Positions 39,691 to 49,606 of a stretch of DNA of 55,279 nt are shown here, piece after piece. Where the stretch lies: the NCBI GenBank assembly GCA_003979345.1, contig RYVZ01000008.1, positions 39,969 through 95,247 of the forward strand, given 5' to 3'. The notes under the pieces were generated by a model. That model was not told where the DNA came from. It was given only the letters and a program-made list of their open reading frames with translations, and searched no databases. The DNA comes from Lachnospiraceae bacterium (lineage in GTDB: Bacteria; Bacillota; Clostridia; Lachnospirales; Lachnospiraceae). How positions within the stretch are numbered: position 1 is the stretch's first letter; each line of letters starts with the position of its first letter. The translations under genes and the position numbers were made by a program.

Positions 39691-41091
39691 ATGAAAAAAG
39701 CACTTTCCCGCGCGGCAGTCATCTTGTTTTGGCTTGCCGTATGGCAGATCGCTGCCAATCGGGTTGACAATCGTATCCTGCTTACAGGACCGGCAGAAGT
39801 CTGTATGCGGATCATGAAAGAATTGGGCAGTATGGAATTTTATGCTTCTGCGGCGGGCTCCCTCGCGCGCATTATGGCGGGATTTCTGCTGGGTATGATA
39901 TCAGGCGCTGCAATTGGTGCATGCGCCTTTTTTTGCCGAGTGATCAGGCGGCTTCTGGAACCCGTCATACTTGCCATGAAATCAGTTCCGGTTGCGGCAT
40001 TTGTCATTTTAGTACTGATTTGGAGCGGCTCGGAAAATCTGGCAGTACCAATCTCATTCTTTGTTGTATTTCCGTATTTTTATGTGCAGACAATGACCGG
40101 GCTTGCCGAAACGGACGAGATGAAGCTTGCATTTGCGCGTGTCTGCGGCATGCGGGGACTTAACCGGATCTTGTATCTGTACCGTCCGGCGCTTGCACCG
40201 TATCTGCTCGGCGCTGCACGTATAACGATCGGTATGAGCTTTAAGTCCGGTATCGCGGCGGAAGTGATCGGCATTCCCGAGTCGGCGATCGGGACGCGGC
40301 TCTATATGTCAAAAGTCTATCTGGATACGGCAGGTGTGCTTGCATGGACTGTTGTTATCGTATTACTCAGCTTTTTATGTGAAAAAGTTATCCTTTATCT
40401 GTTGGGAGCACTTTTGAGGCTTCCGGTCCCGCCGCTTTCAGGAAGGGGAAAAAGCAGTGTCAGGGCAAACGCGGAGAAGAAGGGACAGATGATCGTGATC
40501 CCGGCTATGAGCAAGACCTATCAGGGAAAGAAGGTCGTTCGTATGCCGGAGTTGTCAATGAAAGCCGGGACGCGCCTCGCACTTGTGGGGGAATCGGGGA
40601 GCGGCAAGACAACATGGCTGAAGATGCTGATGGGATTGACCGAACCGGACAATGAAAAGGAAAAGAGCGATGGGGCAGAAAACGGGGCTCTGCGGGAATC
40701 CCCACAGATCTCACCGGTCTTTCAGGAAGACTGCCTGTTTCCTGAACAGACGGCTATGGATAATTTGCGCATGGTCTGCGCGGAAGAGAATAAAGAGAGG
40801 ATCAGGGAATGTCTGGAGCTGCTGCTTCCTGCCGGGACTGCGGACCAGCCGGCAGCGGAGTTAAGCGGCGGCATGCAGAGAAGGACTGCGGTTGCGCGCG
40901 CCGCGCTTGCAGGTGGCGGAATGCTGGTGCTGGATGAACCTTTTAGCGGGCTGGATATGGAAAACAGGAAGCGGCTGGCAACGTTTGTTTTGAAACAGCA
41001 GGGAGACAGAGTCCTCATTTTTACGGCGCATGACGAAGCGGAAGCGGCGCTTCTTTTCCCTGACAAAACAATTCGCCTTCCACGTGCTTGA
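39691..41091 (+). CDS. Fused ABC permease and ATPase (SsuC-SsuB-like)
   Basis: About 466 residues. Residues 1-250 are a BPD-type permease with about six membrane segments and an EAA loop (MKLAFARVCGMRGLNRILYL). Residues from 265 on are an ATPase: Walker A GESGSGKT (301-308), signature LSGGM (392-396), Walker B MLVLDE (412-417), H-loop in FTAHDEAEAA. Importers of this type normally have permease and ATPase as separate genes, so the fusion is unusual. One polypeptide dimer would form the whole membrane machine. GGGAGG precedes GTG 39688/ATG 39691. Confidence 0.88.
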   Translation: MKKALSRAAVILFWLAVWQIAANRVDNRILLTGPAEVCMRIMKELGSMEFYASAAGSLARIMAGFLLGMISGAAIGACAFFCRVIRRLLEPVILAMKSVPVAAFVILVLIWSGSENLAVPISFFVVFPYFYVQTMTGLAETDEMKLAFARVCGMRGLNRILYLYRPALAPYLLGAARITIGMSFKSGIAAEVIGIPESAIGTRLYMSKVYLDTAGVLAWTVVIVLLSFLCEKVILYLLGALLRLPVPPLSGRGKSSVRANAEKKGQMIVIPAMSKTYQGKKVVRMPELSMKAGTRLALVGESGSGKTTWLKMLMGLTEPDNEKEKSDGAENGALRESPQISPVFQEDCLFPEQTAMDNLRMVCAEENKERIRECLELLLPAGTADQPAAELSGGMQRRTAVARAALAGGGMLVLDEPFSGLDMENRKRLATFVLKQQGDRVLIFTAHDEAEAALLFPDKTIRLPRA

Positions 41092-41174
41092 CTTTATAAA
41101 AATTTTATCATATGATAATACCGATTCCGGTATTTCCGGTATTTCAAAACATCATATGAGGAGGAGTAAGATAC

Positions 41175-41372
41175 ATGAAGAAGAAACTGGCAAAGGCAGC
41201 AGTTGTTGCGAGCATGATGGTAATGGTAGCTTTGAGCGCAGCGGGATGCGGCAAGAAGGTAGAGTGTGATTTATGCGGAGAAGTCAAGAAGTGCAAGACA
41301 GAGACCATTTTAGGTGAAGACATTCATTACTGCAGTGACTGTGAAGCGCAGATTAACGCGTTAATCCAGTAA
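41175..41372 (+). CDS. Small zinc-ribbon lipoprotein
   Basis: 65 residues. Signal peptide with lipobox SAAGC, then about 40 mature residues with two CxxC pairs (CDLCGE and CSDC), and a further Cys in KKCKT. A tiny membrane-anchored Zn-ribbon (or redox) protein of unknown function. AGGAGGAG precedes the ATG. Independent unit with its own terminator. Confidence 0.75.
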   Translation: MKKKLAKAAVVASMMVMVALSAAGCGKKVECDLCGEVKKCKTETILGEDIHYCSDCEAQINALIQ

Positions 41373-41420
41373 GGATCGAAAGCATTCTGATCAGGATGCA
41401 GTGGTATTGGAAGTTATGAA

Positions 41421-41456
41421 AAAAACAGCAGCCATAGTGATGTGGCTGCTGTTTTT
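41421..41456 (+). terminator. Terminator of the small lipoprotein gene
   Basis: ACAGCAGCCA/TGGCTGCTGT, loop of 8 nt, A-run before and T-run after. Confidence 0.9.
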
Positions 41457-41606
41457 ATACTCTTTTAGAAAACGTCATCTGTAAATTACATTGTATGTTT
41501 GTATTTGAAAAAATACTGGTTTTTTCAGAAAAACTATGCTATACTCTTACAATGACTATGCGTATGGGGTTAGATGCCCAGCGGTTTGAAGGAGGATAAA
41601 CGCAAA

Positions 41607-42893
41607 ATGAGTTTACAGGTTGAAAAACTGGAAAAAAATATGGCAAAGCTTACGATTGAAGCTTCCGCGGAGGAGTTGGGCAAAGCGATCGAATCCGCAT
41701 ACCAGAAACAAAAAAATAAGATCAGCATTCCGGGGTTCCGCAAGGGTAAGGTTCCCCGTAAAATGATAGAGCAGATGTACGGCAAAGGAGTATTCTATGA
41801 AGATGCCGCAAACGAACTGATACCGGAGGCGTATGCGAAAGCGCTTGAAGAGTGTGAGGAGGAGATCGTTTCCCAGCCGTCCATCGAGGTGACGCAGATT
41901 GAAGAGGGCAAGCCGTTTATTTTTACCGCGACTGTTGCATTAAAGCCGGAGGTTTCACTCGGCAAATATAAGGGTATCCAGATCGAGAAGATTTCGACCG
42001 AAGTGACGGACGAAGAGATTGATGCTGAGATCAACAAGGAAAGGGAGAGCAATGCGCGTGAGATCACCGTGGAAGACAGGGCGGTGAAGGACGGCGATAT
42101 GACGATCCTTGACTTTGAGGGCTTTGTGGACGGCGTGGCTTTTGCGGGCGGAAAAGGAGAGAATTATCCGCTCACGATCGGTTCCGGCGCATTTATACCG
42201 GGATTTGAGGAGCAGCTTGTAGGCGCTGAGTTGAATAAAGAGATCGAAGTGAACGTGACATTCCCGGAAGATTATAAGGCGGAGGAACTAAAAGGTAAGG
42301 CTGCCGTATTCAAATGCACGGTAAAAGAGATCAAAGAGAAAGAGCTTCCCGAATTGGACGATGAGTTTGCAAGCGAGGTCTCAGAGTTTGAGACGATGGC
42401 GGAATACAGGGAAGACGTAAAGAAAAAACTGACCGAAAAGAAAGAGACCGAGGCAAGGGATAAGAAGGAAGAGGCAGTCATTGAAGCGATCATCGCGGAT
42501 GCGAAGATGGAGATTCCCGATGCGATGCTTGAGACGCAGCAGAGACAGATGGTGGAGGATTTTGCACAGCGCCTCTCCATGCAGGGTCTCACGCTGGAGC
42601 AGTATTACCAGTTTACCGGACTCGATCATGATAAAATGTTAGAGCAGGTGAAGCCGACTGCATTAAAGAGGATCCAGTCAAGACTTGTACTGGAGGCAGT
42701 CGCAGAAGCGGAGGACATGACAACGGATGACGCTGATTATGATAAAGAAGTCACAAGACTTGCCGAGATCTACCAGATGGAAGAAGATAAGGTGAGAGAA
42801 ATGCTCGGCGAGCGCGAAAAGAAAGAATTGATGCGCGACGTGGTAGTGAAAAAGGCAGTCGACTTTGTCGTGGAAAAAGCAAAAGAGAAGTAA
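41607..42893 (+). CDS. tig: Trigger factor
   Basis: 428 residues. Ribosome-associated chaperone with peptidyl-prolyl isomerase. The ribosome-binding signature is PGFRKGKVPRKMIEQMYG (about residues 33-50). The FKBP domain is in the middle (ILDFEGFVDGVAFAGGKGEN), and the C-terminal arms are rich in Lys/Glu. AAGGAGG (41589-41595) precedes the ATG; an upstream in-frame ATG at 41574 lies before this site and is rejected. An extended -10 TGCTATACT (41538-41546) lies upstream. First gene of tig-clpP-clpX-lon-ysxC. Confidence 0.95.
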   Translation: MSLQVEKLEKNMAKLTIEASAEELGKAIESAYQKQKNKISIPGFRKGKVPRKMIEQMYGKGVFYEDAANELIPEAYAKALEECEEEIVSQPSIEVTQIEEGKPFIFTATVALKPEVSLGKYKGIQIEKISTEVTDEEIDAEINKERESNAREITVEDRAVKDGDMTILDFEGFVDGVAFAGGKGENYPLTIGSGAFIPGFEEQLVGAELNKEIEVNVTFPEDYKAEELKGKAAVFKCTVKEIKEKELPELDDEFASEVSEFETMAEYREDVKKKLTEKKETEARDKKEEAVIEAIIADAKMEIPDAMLETQQRQMVEDFAQRLSMQGLTLEQYYQFTGLDHDKMLEQVKPTALKRIQSRLVLEAVAEAEDMTTDDADYDKEVTRLAEIYQMEEDKVREMLGEREKKELMRDVVVKKAVDFVVEKAKEK

Positions 42894-42974
42894 AACGGTC
42901 TGTAACCGCAACTTTCCGATGTGCGAAGGATTCTTGATATGAGGGGAAAATCATATAAAAGGAGGTCATGACCA

Positions 42975-43577
42975 ATGAGCTTAGTGCCATATGTCATTGA
43001 ACAGACAAGCCGTGGGGAGCGTTCCTACGACATTTACTCAAGATTATTAAAGGAACGGATCATTTTTTTGGGAGAGGAAGTCAATGATACTTCCGCAAGC
43101 ATTGTCGTAGCACAGCTTTTGTTTTTGGAAGCGGAAGATCCTGATAAGGATATTCACCTTTATATCAACAGTCCGGGCGGTTCCGTAACCGCCGGGATGG
43201 CAATTTATGACACGATGCAGTATATTAAATGCGACGTGTCTACCATGTGCATCGGTATGGCGGCGAGCATGGGGGCGTTTCTGCTGGCAGGCGGTGCAAA
43301 GGGTAAGCGTTTGGCGCTGCCAAACGCCGAGATCATGATTCATCAGCCGCTTGGCGGGGCTCAGGGACAGGCGACCGAGATCGAGATCGCGGCAAAGCAT
43401 ATGCAGCGGACCAAGGAGAAATTAAACCGGCTTTTGGCAGCAAATACCGGAAAGCCTTATGAGGAGATCGTTGCGGATACGGAAAGAGATAACTGGAAGA
43501 CGGCGGAGGAAGCAAAAGCGTATGGTCTGATCGATGAAGTGATGGATAAAAGACCGGATGCCGCTGCTGAGTCATAA
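42975..43577 (+). CDS. clpP: ATP-dependent Clp protease proteolytic subunit
   Basis: 200 residues. The Ser/His/Asp serine peptidase barrel of Clp proteases. The nucleophile is in CIGMAASMGAFLL, the His in EIMIHQPLGGAQGQ, and the Asp in ADTERDN. The N-terminal VIEQTSRGERSYDIYSRLL is family-typical, with no propeptide. AGGAGG precedes the ATG. Works with ClpX encoded next. Confidence 0.96.
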   Translation: MSLVPYVIEQTSRGERSYDIYSRLLKERIIFLGEEVNDTSASIVVAQLLFLEAEDPDKDIHLYINSPGGSVTAGMAIYDTMQYIKCDVSTMCIGMAASMGAFLLAGGAKGKRLALPNAEIMIHQPLGGAQGQATEIEIAAKHMQRTKEKLNRLLAANTGKPYEEIVADTERDNWKTAEEAKAYGLIDEVMDKRPDAAAES

Positions 43578-43665
43578 AGAAGGCAGGGAAGCTTTTGACA
43601 ACGATTTTGAGCCCGCGCGGAAATGAGCGGGAATATGTGTGAAAGGGCAGAGGAATAACACGATC

Positions 43666-44973
43666 ATGGGTTCTAAAAATTCGGACGACAAAAATATCAG
43701 ATGTTCCTTTTGCGGAAAAACGCAGGGACAGGTGAAGAAACTGATCGCAGGTCCTGCGGGCGTATTCATCTGTGATGAGTGCGTGGATATCTGTGCAGAT
43801 ATCATTGAGGAAGAGGAAGAAGAGATGGAGACTGCTCCCAGTGAGTTTGAGATCAATCTGATCAAACCTGCGGAGATCAAAAAGCATCTTGACGAATATG
43901 TCATTGGTCAGGAGGCGGCTAAGAAAGTGCTGTCTGTCTCTGTTTATAACCATTTTAAGCGTGTGCTGGCGCCACAGACGGATGAAGACGACGTGGAGCT
44001 GCAAAAGAGCAATATTATCATGATCGGACCAACCGGTTCAGGAAAGACCTATCTGGCACAGACGTTGGCAAAGATCATCAATGTGCCGTTTGCGATCGCG
44101 GATGCTACGACGCTGACCGAGGCAGGATATGTTGGCGAGGATGTGGAGAACATTCTCTTAAAACTGATTCAGGCAGCGGACTATGAGGTCGAGCGCGCGC
44201 AGTACGGTATCATTTATATCGACGAGATTGATAAGATCACGAAAAAGAGTGAGAATGTATCCATTACGCGGGATGTGTCCGGCGAGGGCGTGCAGCAGGC
44301 GCTCTTAAAGATCATTGAGGGAACGATGGCTTCTGTTCCGCCCCAGGGCGGCAGGAAACATCCGCATCAGGAGCTTTTACAGATTGATACGACCAATATT
44401 CTGTTTATCTGCGGAGGCGCTTTTGACGGACTGGATAAGATCGTGGAGACGCGCTTAGACCGCAAATCAATCGGATTTAATGCGGAGATCGCAAGCAAAT
44501 CGGAGAAAGAGATCGGTCAGCTCCTGCGGGAAGTAACGCCGCAGGATCTGGTGAAATTCGGGATGATTCCCGAATTTATCGGTCGTATGCCGATCACGGT
44601 CGCATTGGACGGCCTGGATGCGGAGGCGTTGAAGCGAATACTGATGGAACCGAAGAATGCGCTGATCAAACAATATCAGAAATTATTCGGGTTTGACGAG
44701 GTACGCCTGAGATTTGAACCGGAGGCAGTCAATGCGATCGCACAAAAGGCAATGGAGCGGAAAACGGGCGCGCGGGGGCTTCGATCTATTATGGAAAAGG
44801 CACTCATGGATGTGATGTTTGAGATTCCGTCGGATGAATCCATTGAGGAGTGCGTGATCACAAAAGAAGTCGTGGAAGGAAATAGTGAGCCGATGGTCAT
44901 TCATGCGGGGGGCCGCATTGAAGGCGGCGAGCGTAACGTGAATGAAGAGATGGAAAAACGTCGCCCGAGTTAG
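43666..44973 (+). CDS. clpX: ATP-dependent Clp protease ATP-binding subunit ClpX
   Basis: 435 residues. The N-terminal zinc-binding domain (CSFCGK and CDECVDIC) recruits substrates. The AAA+ domain has Walker A GPTGSGKT, the pore loop GYVGED, Walker B IIYIDEID and the ClpP-docking IGF loop in RKSIGFNAE. It unfolds tagged proteins for ClpP. ATG at 43666 with AGAGGAA 9 nt upstream; a GTG at 43639 is open but less likely. Confidence 0.96.
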   Translation: MGSKNSDDKNIRCSFCGKTQGQVKKLIAGPAGVFICDECVDICADIIEEEEEEMETAPSEFEINLIKPAEIKKHLDEYVIGQEAAKKVLSVSVYNHFKRVLAPQTDEDDVELQKSNIIMIGPTGSGKTYLAQTLAKIINVPFAIADATTLTEAGYVGEDVENILLKLIQAADYEVERAQYGIIYIDEIDKITKKSENVSITRDVSGEGVQQALLKIIEGTMASVPPQGGRKHPHQELLQIDTTNILFICGGAFDGLDKIVETRLDRKSIGFNAEIASKSEKEIGQLLREVTPQDLVKFGMIPEFIGRMPITVALDGLDAEALKRILMEPKNALIKQYQKLFGFDEVRLRFEPEAVNAIAQKAMERKTGARGLRSIMEKALMDVMFEIPSDESIEECVITKEVVEGNSEPMVIHAGGRIEGGERNVNEEMEKRRPS

Positions 44974-45005
44974 GCGGCGTTTTCTGCATATAAGGAGAGA
45001 TACGC

Positions 45006-47390
45006 TTGGAAAAAGAAGAATGGGTTAGTGCGGCAGAGGATGACATACAGCAGAGCAAGAGCCTGACAGTGAGAACTTTGCCGCTCGTTGCACTGCGCGA
45101 TCTGTCGGTATTTCCGGAGATGGTACTTCATTTTGACATACAGAGAGAACGCTCTGTTCAGGCAGTGGAGCGGGCAATGACGGGCAGCGGGGAATTGTTG
45201 GTCGTAACGCAGCGGAGTGCCGCCGTGGAAAATCCGCAGGCAGAAGATCTCTATACGGTCGGAACCATTGTCATGATCCGCCAGATCAGCAGGATGAAGG
45301 GAAAGATCGTCCGCGTACTTGCGGAGGGTATGACCAGAGTCCGCGTGAAGGAACTTCATACGGCGGGACTGGATGAAAGGGTATATTTAGAGGCAGCGGT
45401 GGAGGTCTGTGAGGAAACGTCAGAGCTGCCTGAAAACGAGCAGACTGCCCGTGTATCTTATATCAAAGAGCTGATGGGGCAATATGGATTGTTTTATCCG
45501 AAGATTGGCAAGGCGATCGGCATCCGCCTTGAGGAGCAGCAGGATATCGGAAAGCTTGTAGATGTGGCGATCATGAATATGCCGGTCGCGACAGATGAAA
45601 AACAGAGTGTGCTGGAGGCAGTTGACTTAGAAGAGCGGTATCGTGTCGCAGTTGATCTTATATACAGAGAAGTCGAAATTGCCAAGATCAAGCTAAAGCT
45701 GACTGAAGGGGTCAAGCAGCGTGTTGATAAGAACCAGCGGGAGTATGTACTGCGGGAACAGCTTGGATACATCAGGGAAGAATTGGGGGACGACAGAACG
45801 TTTTCCGATGCAGAGCAGTTTGAAAAGGCGGTTGAAAAGCTGACGGCAAAAAAAGAGATCAAAGAGCGGATCAAAAAGGAGATTTCCCGTTTTAAGAGTG
45901 TTGCGACGAGCAGTTCGGAAAGCGCGGTCGAACGGGGATATATTGAAACGCTGTTAGAACTTCCGTGGGATAAGATGTCGAAGGACAACAAGGATATCAA
46001 CCATGCGGAACAGATCTTAAACAGAGATCATTTTGGACTGGAGAAAGTCAAAGAGCGTATTTTGGAATTTCTTGCCGTGCGTTGTATGACAAAACGCAGC
46101 GACAGCACGATCCTCTGTCTGGTCGGACCTCCGGGAACCGGAAAAACTTCCATTGCACGCTCCGTTGCGGAGGCGCTGAATAAGAAATATGTCCGTATTT
46201 GTTTAGGAGGCGTCAGGGACGAGGCGGAGATACGCGGACACCGTAAAACCTATGTCGGTGCAATGCCGGGGCGTATCATAAACGGACTTCGTCAGGCAGG
46301 AGTGAAGAACCCGCTGTTTCTGCTCGATGAGATCGACAAAGTGAGCAGCGACTATAAAGGGGATACTTCATCCGCGCTGTTAGAAGTGCTTGACAGTGAG
46401 CAGAACGCGAATTTCAGAGACCATTATATTGAAATCCCGGTCGATCTGTCGGAGGTATTCTTTATCGCGACTGCAAATACGACTGCGACGATACCGCGCC
46501 CGCTCTTAGACCGTATGGAACTGATCGAGGTCACGAGCTATACGGAGAATGAAAAATTCCATATTGCCAAAGAGCATCTGCTCAAAAAGCAATTTGACAA
46601 GAACGGCATGACGAAGGAAATGCTCACCATCAGCGACGGTGCATTGAAGGAAATCATCAGAGGCTATACACGTGAGGCGGGTGTCCGCGACTTAGAGCGT
46701 AAGATTGGGGATATCTGTCGGAAGGCTGCACGCAGACTTGTTCAGTCAAACAAGAAATCCATACATGTCAGGACCGCAAATCTTGAGAAATATCTAGGCA
46801 AGGTGAAGTATCATCCGGATAAGAGGAATGAGACGGATGAGATCGGAATCGTCAGGGGGCTGGCATGGACAAGCGTGGGCGGTGATACATTGCAGATAGA
46901 AGTCAATAAAATGCCGGGCAAGGGAGAGATTGAGCTGACCGGTCAACTGGGAGACGTCATGAAAGAATCTGCAATGACGGGCATCAGCTATCTGCGTTCC
47001 GTCGGAAAGCAGTACCATATTGCGGCGGACTGTTTTAAGAAACATGATTTTCATATCCATATCCCGGAAGGCGCTGTTCCGAAAGACGGACCGAGCGCAG
47101 GTATCACGATGGCGACGGCTATGCTGTCTGCGATCACGGAGATCCCCGTCAGGGCTGATCTTGCGATGACCGGAGAGATCACGCTGCGCGGACGCGTCCT
47201 GCCGATCGGCGGATTAAAGGAAAAACTGCTTGCTGCAAAGACGGCAGGGATCGGTACGGTGCTTGTTCCAAAAGAGAACCGCAAAGACGTGGAGGAAATC
47301 TCCAAAGAAATCACGGACGGATTGATCATTCATTATGTGGAGTCCATGGACGAGGTGATCAGGCTGTCGTTTGCACAGCGGCAGGAGTAA
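45006..47390 (+). CDS. lon: ATP-dependent protease Lon
   Basis: 794 residues. N-terminal LON substrate domain (LPLVALRDLSVFPEMVLHF), coiled coil, AAA+ with Walker A GPPGTGKTS and Walker B FLLDEID, and C-terminal protease with the Ser/Lys dyad: Ser in PKDGPSAGIT and Lys in IGGLKEKLLAAK. Translation starts at a TTG (45006) with AAGGAGA just upstream; no ATG fits. Located 32 nt after clpX, the conserved order in Clostridia. Confidence 0.96.
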   Translation: MEKEEWVSAAEDDIQQSKSLTVRTLPLVALRDLSVFPEMVLHFDIQRERSVQAVERAMTGSGELLVVTQRSAAVENPQAEDLYTVGTIVMIRQISRMKGKIVRVLAEGMTRVRVKELHTAGLDERVYLEAAVEVCEETSELPENEQTARVSYIKELMGQYGLFYPKIGKAIGIRLEEQQDIGKLVDVAIMNMPVATDEKQSVLEAVDLEERYRVAVDLIYREVEIAKIKLKLTEGVKQRVDKNQREYVLREQLGYIREELGDDRTFSDAEQFEKAVEKLTAKKEIKERIKKEISRFKSVATSSSESAVERGYIETLLELPWDKMSKDNKDINHAEQILNRDHFGLEKVKERILEFLAVRCMTKRSDSTILCLVGPPGTGKTSIARSVAEALNKKYVRICLGGVRDEAEIRGHRKTYVGAMPGRIINGLRQAGVKNPLFLLDEIDKVSSDYKGDTSSALLEVLDSEQNANFRDHYIEIPVDLSEVFFIATANTTATIPRPLLDRMELIEVTSYTENEKFHIAKEHLLKKQFDKNGMTKEMLTISDGALKEIIRGYTREAGVRDLERKIGDICRKAARRLVQSNKKSIHVRTANLEKYLGKVKYHPDKRNETDEIGIVRGLAWTSVGGDTLQIEVNKMPGKGEIELTGQLGDVMKESAMTGISYLRSVGKQYHIAADCFKKHDFHIHIPEGAVPKDGPSAGITMATAMLSAITEIPVRADLAMTGEITLRGRVLPIGGLKEKLLAAKTAGIGTVLVPKENRKDVEEISKEITDGLIIHYVESMDEVIRLSFAQRQE

Positions 47391-47447
47391 AACACACCAA
47401 AAGAGACATCTAATGAAGTATCATCAGCGGGAAGGAGAGGGAACGGA

Positions 47448-48041
47448 ATGGTCATAAAGAGCGTAGAGTTAGAAACGGTGTGCGGCATTACGAGTAAGAT
47501 TCCGGATAACCTTTATCCCGAAATCGCATTTGCAGGTAAAAGCAATGTCGGAAAATCTTCACTGATCAATGCGCTGATGAACCGGAAAGCTTATGCGCGG
47601 GTCAGCGAAAAACCAGGAAAGACGCAGACGATCAATTTTTATCTGATCAATAAAAATCTATATTTTGTCGATCTTCCCGGTTATGGTTACGCGGGCGTAT
47701 CACAGGAAACAAGGGGAAAATGGGGAAAGATGGTGGAAAATTATCTTCACCGGTCAAAGCAGCTCAAAGCAATCTTCCTGCTCGTCGACATCCGGCATGA
47801 ACCGTCCGCAAACGACCGCCAGATGTATGAGTGGATCTTATCGCAGGGTTATCATCCGGTCATGATCGCAACAAAGCTGGATAAGATCAATCGAAGTCAG
47901 GTACAGAAGCATCTGAAAATGATCCGTGAGGGAATCGGTGCAGATGCAGGGACTTATGTTTTTCCGTTTTCTGCCCTGACGAAACAGGGACGAGATGAGA
48001 TCACAGACTATATTGCGGGCTTGGCGGGTCAGGAGGAGTGA
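47448..48041 (+). CDS. ysxC: Ribosome biogenesis GTPase YsxC/EngB
   Basis: 197 residues. Single G domain used in 50S assembly: G1 GKSNVGKSSLI, G2 around KTQTINFYLIN, G3 DLPGYGYAGVS, G4 ATKLDKI, G5 FSALTKQG. Essential in B. subtilis. It sits directly after lon as in many Firmicutes. Its stop lies 4 nt before the next gene's start. Confidence 0.95.
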   Translation: MVIKSVELETVCGITSKIPDNLYPEIAFAGKSNVGKSSLINALMNRKAYARVSEKPGKTQTINFYLINKNLYFVDLPGYGYAGVSQETRGKWGKMVENYLHRSKQLKAIFLLVDIRHEPSANDRQMYEWILSQGYHPVMIATKLDKINRSQVQKHLKMIREGIGADAGTYVFPFSALTKQGRDEITDYIAGLAGQEE

Positions 48042-48045
48042 GCTC

Positions 48046-49458
48046 ATGAATAAAGATTTCAGGCAGTATCTTAAAATTATCATCAATCTGGTGATCGCAG
48101 CAGGAGCGTTCTTGATCATTGTGCTTTTCGTTCCCAAGGTGATCCTGTTTTTTGTACCGTTTCTTGTCGGCTGGATCATTGCGTCCATCGCGAACCCGCT
48201 TGTCAGTTTTTTGGAGAAAAAATTGCGGATCCGGCGCAAAGCCATGTCGGTCTTTGTGATCGTGCTTGCAATCTCCGCAGTAGGCGGAGCACTGTATCTG
48301 CTTGTATCGGAGCTGGTCAAGCAGGGGATTGCGATGCTGAACGATCTGCCGGAAATCTGGAAGAATTTTGAGCAGGATCTCGAGGGACTGAGCGATAAAT
48401 GGAACGTGTTTTATAAGCGGCTGCCCGTTGATCTGCAGACAACGCTGAGTGATCTGTATTCGAATCTGAGCACTTATATCGGGAATATCGTGAATAAACT
48501 TGGTTCGCCTGCCGTGAATGCGGTAGGAAATTTTGTCAAGAGTATTCCGGGTGCGGTCATCAGCATTATCATGTGCTTGATCTCTTCCTATTATTTTGTG
48601 GCGGAGCGTGAAGAGATCTACCGGTATTTCCGGGTGCATATGCCGCTTTCCATTCAGCAGAAGTGGCAGATCGGATTTCGCGCGATGAAGCACTCCGTGG
48701 GGGGTTATTTTGTGGCGCAGTTCCGCATTGAATTGTGGATTTATATGCTGCTTGCGGCGGGATTGATGATCCTTCGCGTGAAATATGCATTTTTACTTGC
48801 GCTGCTCATTGCATTTCTTGATCTGCTGCCGGTGTTCGGTACAGGGACGATCCTGGTGCCTTGGGCGGCATTTCAACTGTTTGCAGGGAATTATCAGATG
48901 GCGATCGGTCTGTTGATCATATGGGGTGTCGGACAGCTGGTCAGACAGCTCATACAGCCGAAATTTATCGGTGATACGATCGGTGTGAAACCTCTCCCCA
49001 CGCTGTTTCTTCTCTATATAGGGTATCGTTTTTTCGGCGTGATCGGCATGATCATTGCGGTGCCTGTCGGCATGATCGTGATGAACTTAGACGGCGCTGG
49101 TGTGTTTGATACCACGAAGAACAGTCTTCGTCTTCTCGTAAAAAAGGTCAATGATTTTAGAAAATTAGGCAAAGAAGATCTGGAATGTATCAAAGAAGAT
49201 GAACCGGATGTGGAAAGCGGGGACGAGGGCGATCAGTTTTCGTTCAGCGAAGAATCCGTGGATGAAATTGACTGGATCAACGATAACCGCTACAATGACA
49301 TTAAAAGGGAACTGATAAAGCGCTTAAAGCAGATTCGGGAAAAAGAACAAGAACAAAACGTACAGGAAGAAAACGTACAGAAGGATGCGGGGCGCGGGGA
49401 AAAAGTGCCCGGCAGATCAGAAGCAGAAGAAAGAGTGAAAAGCGAAAAGAATTTCTAA
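48046..49458 (+). CDS. AI-2E family transporter-like membrane protein
   Basis: 470 residues. Seven to eight membrane segments with the AI-2E family landmarks: the N-terminal pair of helices, a polar cytoplasmic/periplasmic linker (about 70-150), then DLLPVFGTGTILVPWA and QPKFIGDTIGVKPLPTLFLL, typical of the YtvI/PerM/TqsA group. The charged C-terminal tail (about 90 residues) is disordered. The substrate is uncertain; YtvI relatives are sporulation proteins. AGGAGG overlaps the end of ysxC, so the two are co-translated. The MITE copy B follows its stop directly. Confidence 0.85.
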   Translation: MNKDFRQYLKIIINLVIAAGAFLIIVLFVPKVILFFVPFLVGWIIASIANPLVSFLEKKLRIRRKAMSVFVIVLAISAVGGALYLLVSELVKQGIAMLNDLPEIWKNFEQDLEGLSDKWNVFYKRLPVDLQTTLSDLYSNLSTYIGNIVNKLGSPAVNAVGNFVKSIPGAVISIIMCLISSYYFVAEREEIYRYFRVHMPLSIQQKWQIGFRAMKHSVGGYFVAQFRIELWIYMLLAAGLMILRVKYAFLLALLIAFLDLLPVFGTGTILVPWAAFQLFAGNYQMAIGLLIIWGVGQLVRQLIQPKFIGDTIGVKPLPTLFLLYIGYRFFGVIGMIIAVPVGMIVMNLDGAGVFDTTKNSLRLLVKKVNDFRKLGKEDLECIKEDEPDVESGDEGDQFSFSEESVDEIDWINDNRYNDIKRELIKRLKQIREKEQEQNVQEENVQKDAGRGEKVPGRSEAEERVKSEKNF

Positions 49459-49459
49459 C

Positions 49460-49542
49460 AAGCGATTGCGAAACGCCCAAATAAAGTGTGTATATTTTTG
49501 CCCAATGATATACGTTATTAAAGGGTGTTTCGCAATTGCCTA
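49460..49542 (-). mobile_element. MITE-like element, copy B
   Basis: Terminal inverted repeats: AAGCGATTGCGAAACGCCC (49460-49478) and GGGTGTTTCGCAATTGCCTA (49523-49542). The interior, read on the minus strand, matches copy A (TTAATAACGTATA...CATTG...TTTATTT). It lies 1 nt past the TAA of the AI-2E gene, opposite in orientation to copy A. Confidence 0.8.
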
Positions 49543-49606
49543 AAAGATGTTCTAAGTTTGAAAGGAACTGCGGCATTTTCATAAAGAGCAGCGGTAAGGG
49601 AGCAGA

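Noticed and set aside
45494..46000. 168-codon antisense ORF in lon
   Set aside because: Serine-rich shadow of the lon coding strand with no ribosome site; many such shadows occur opposite long genes here.
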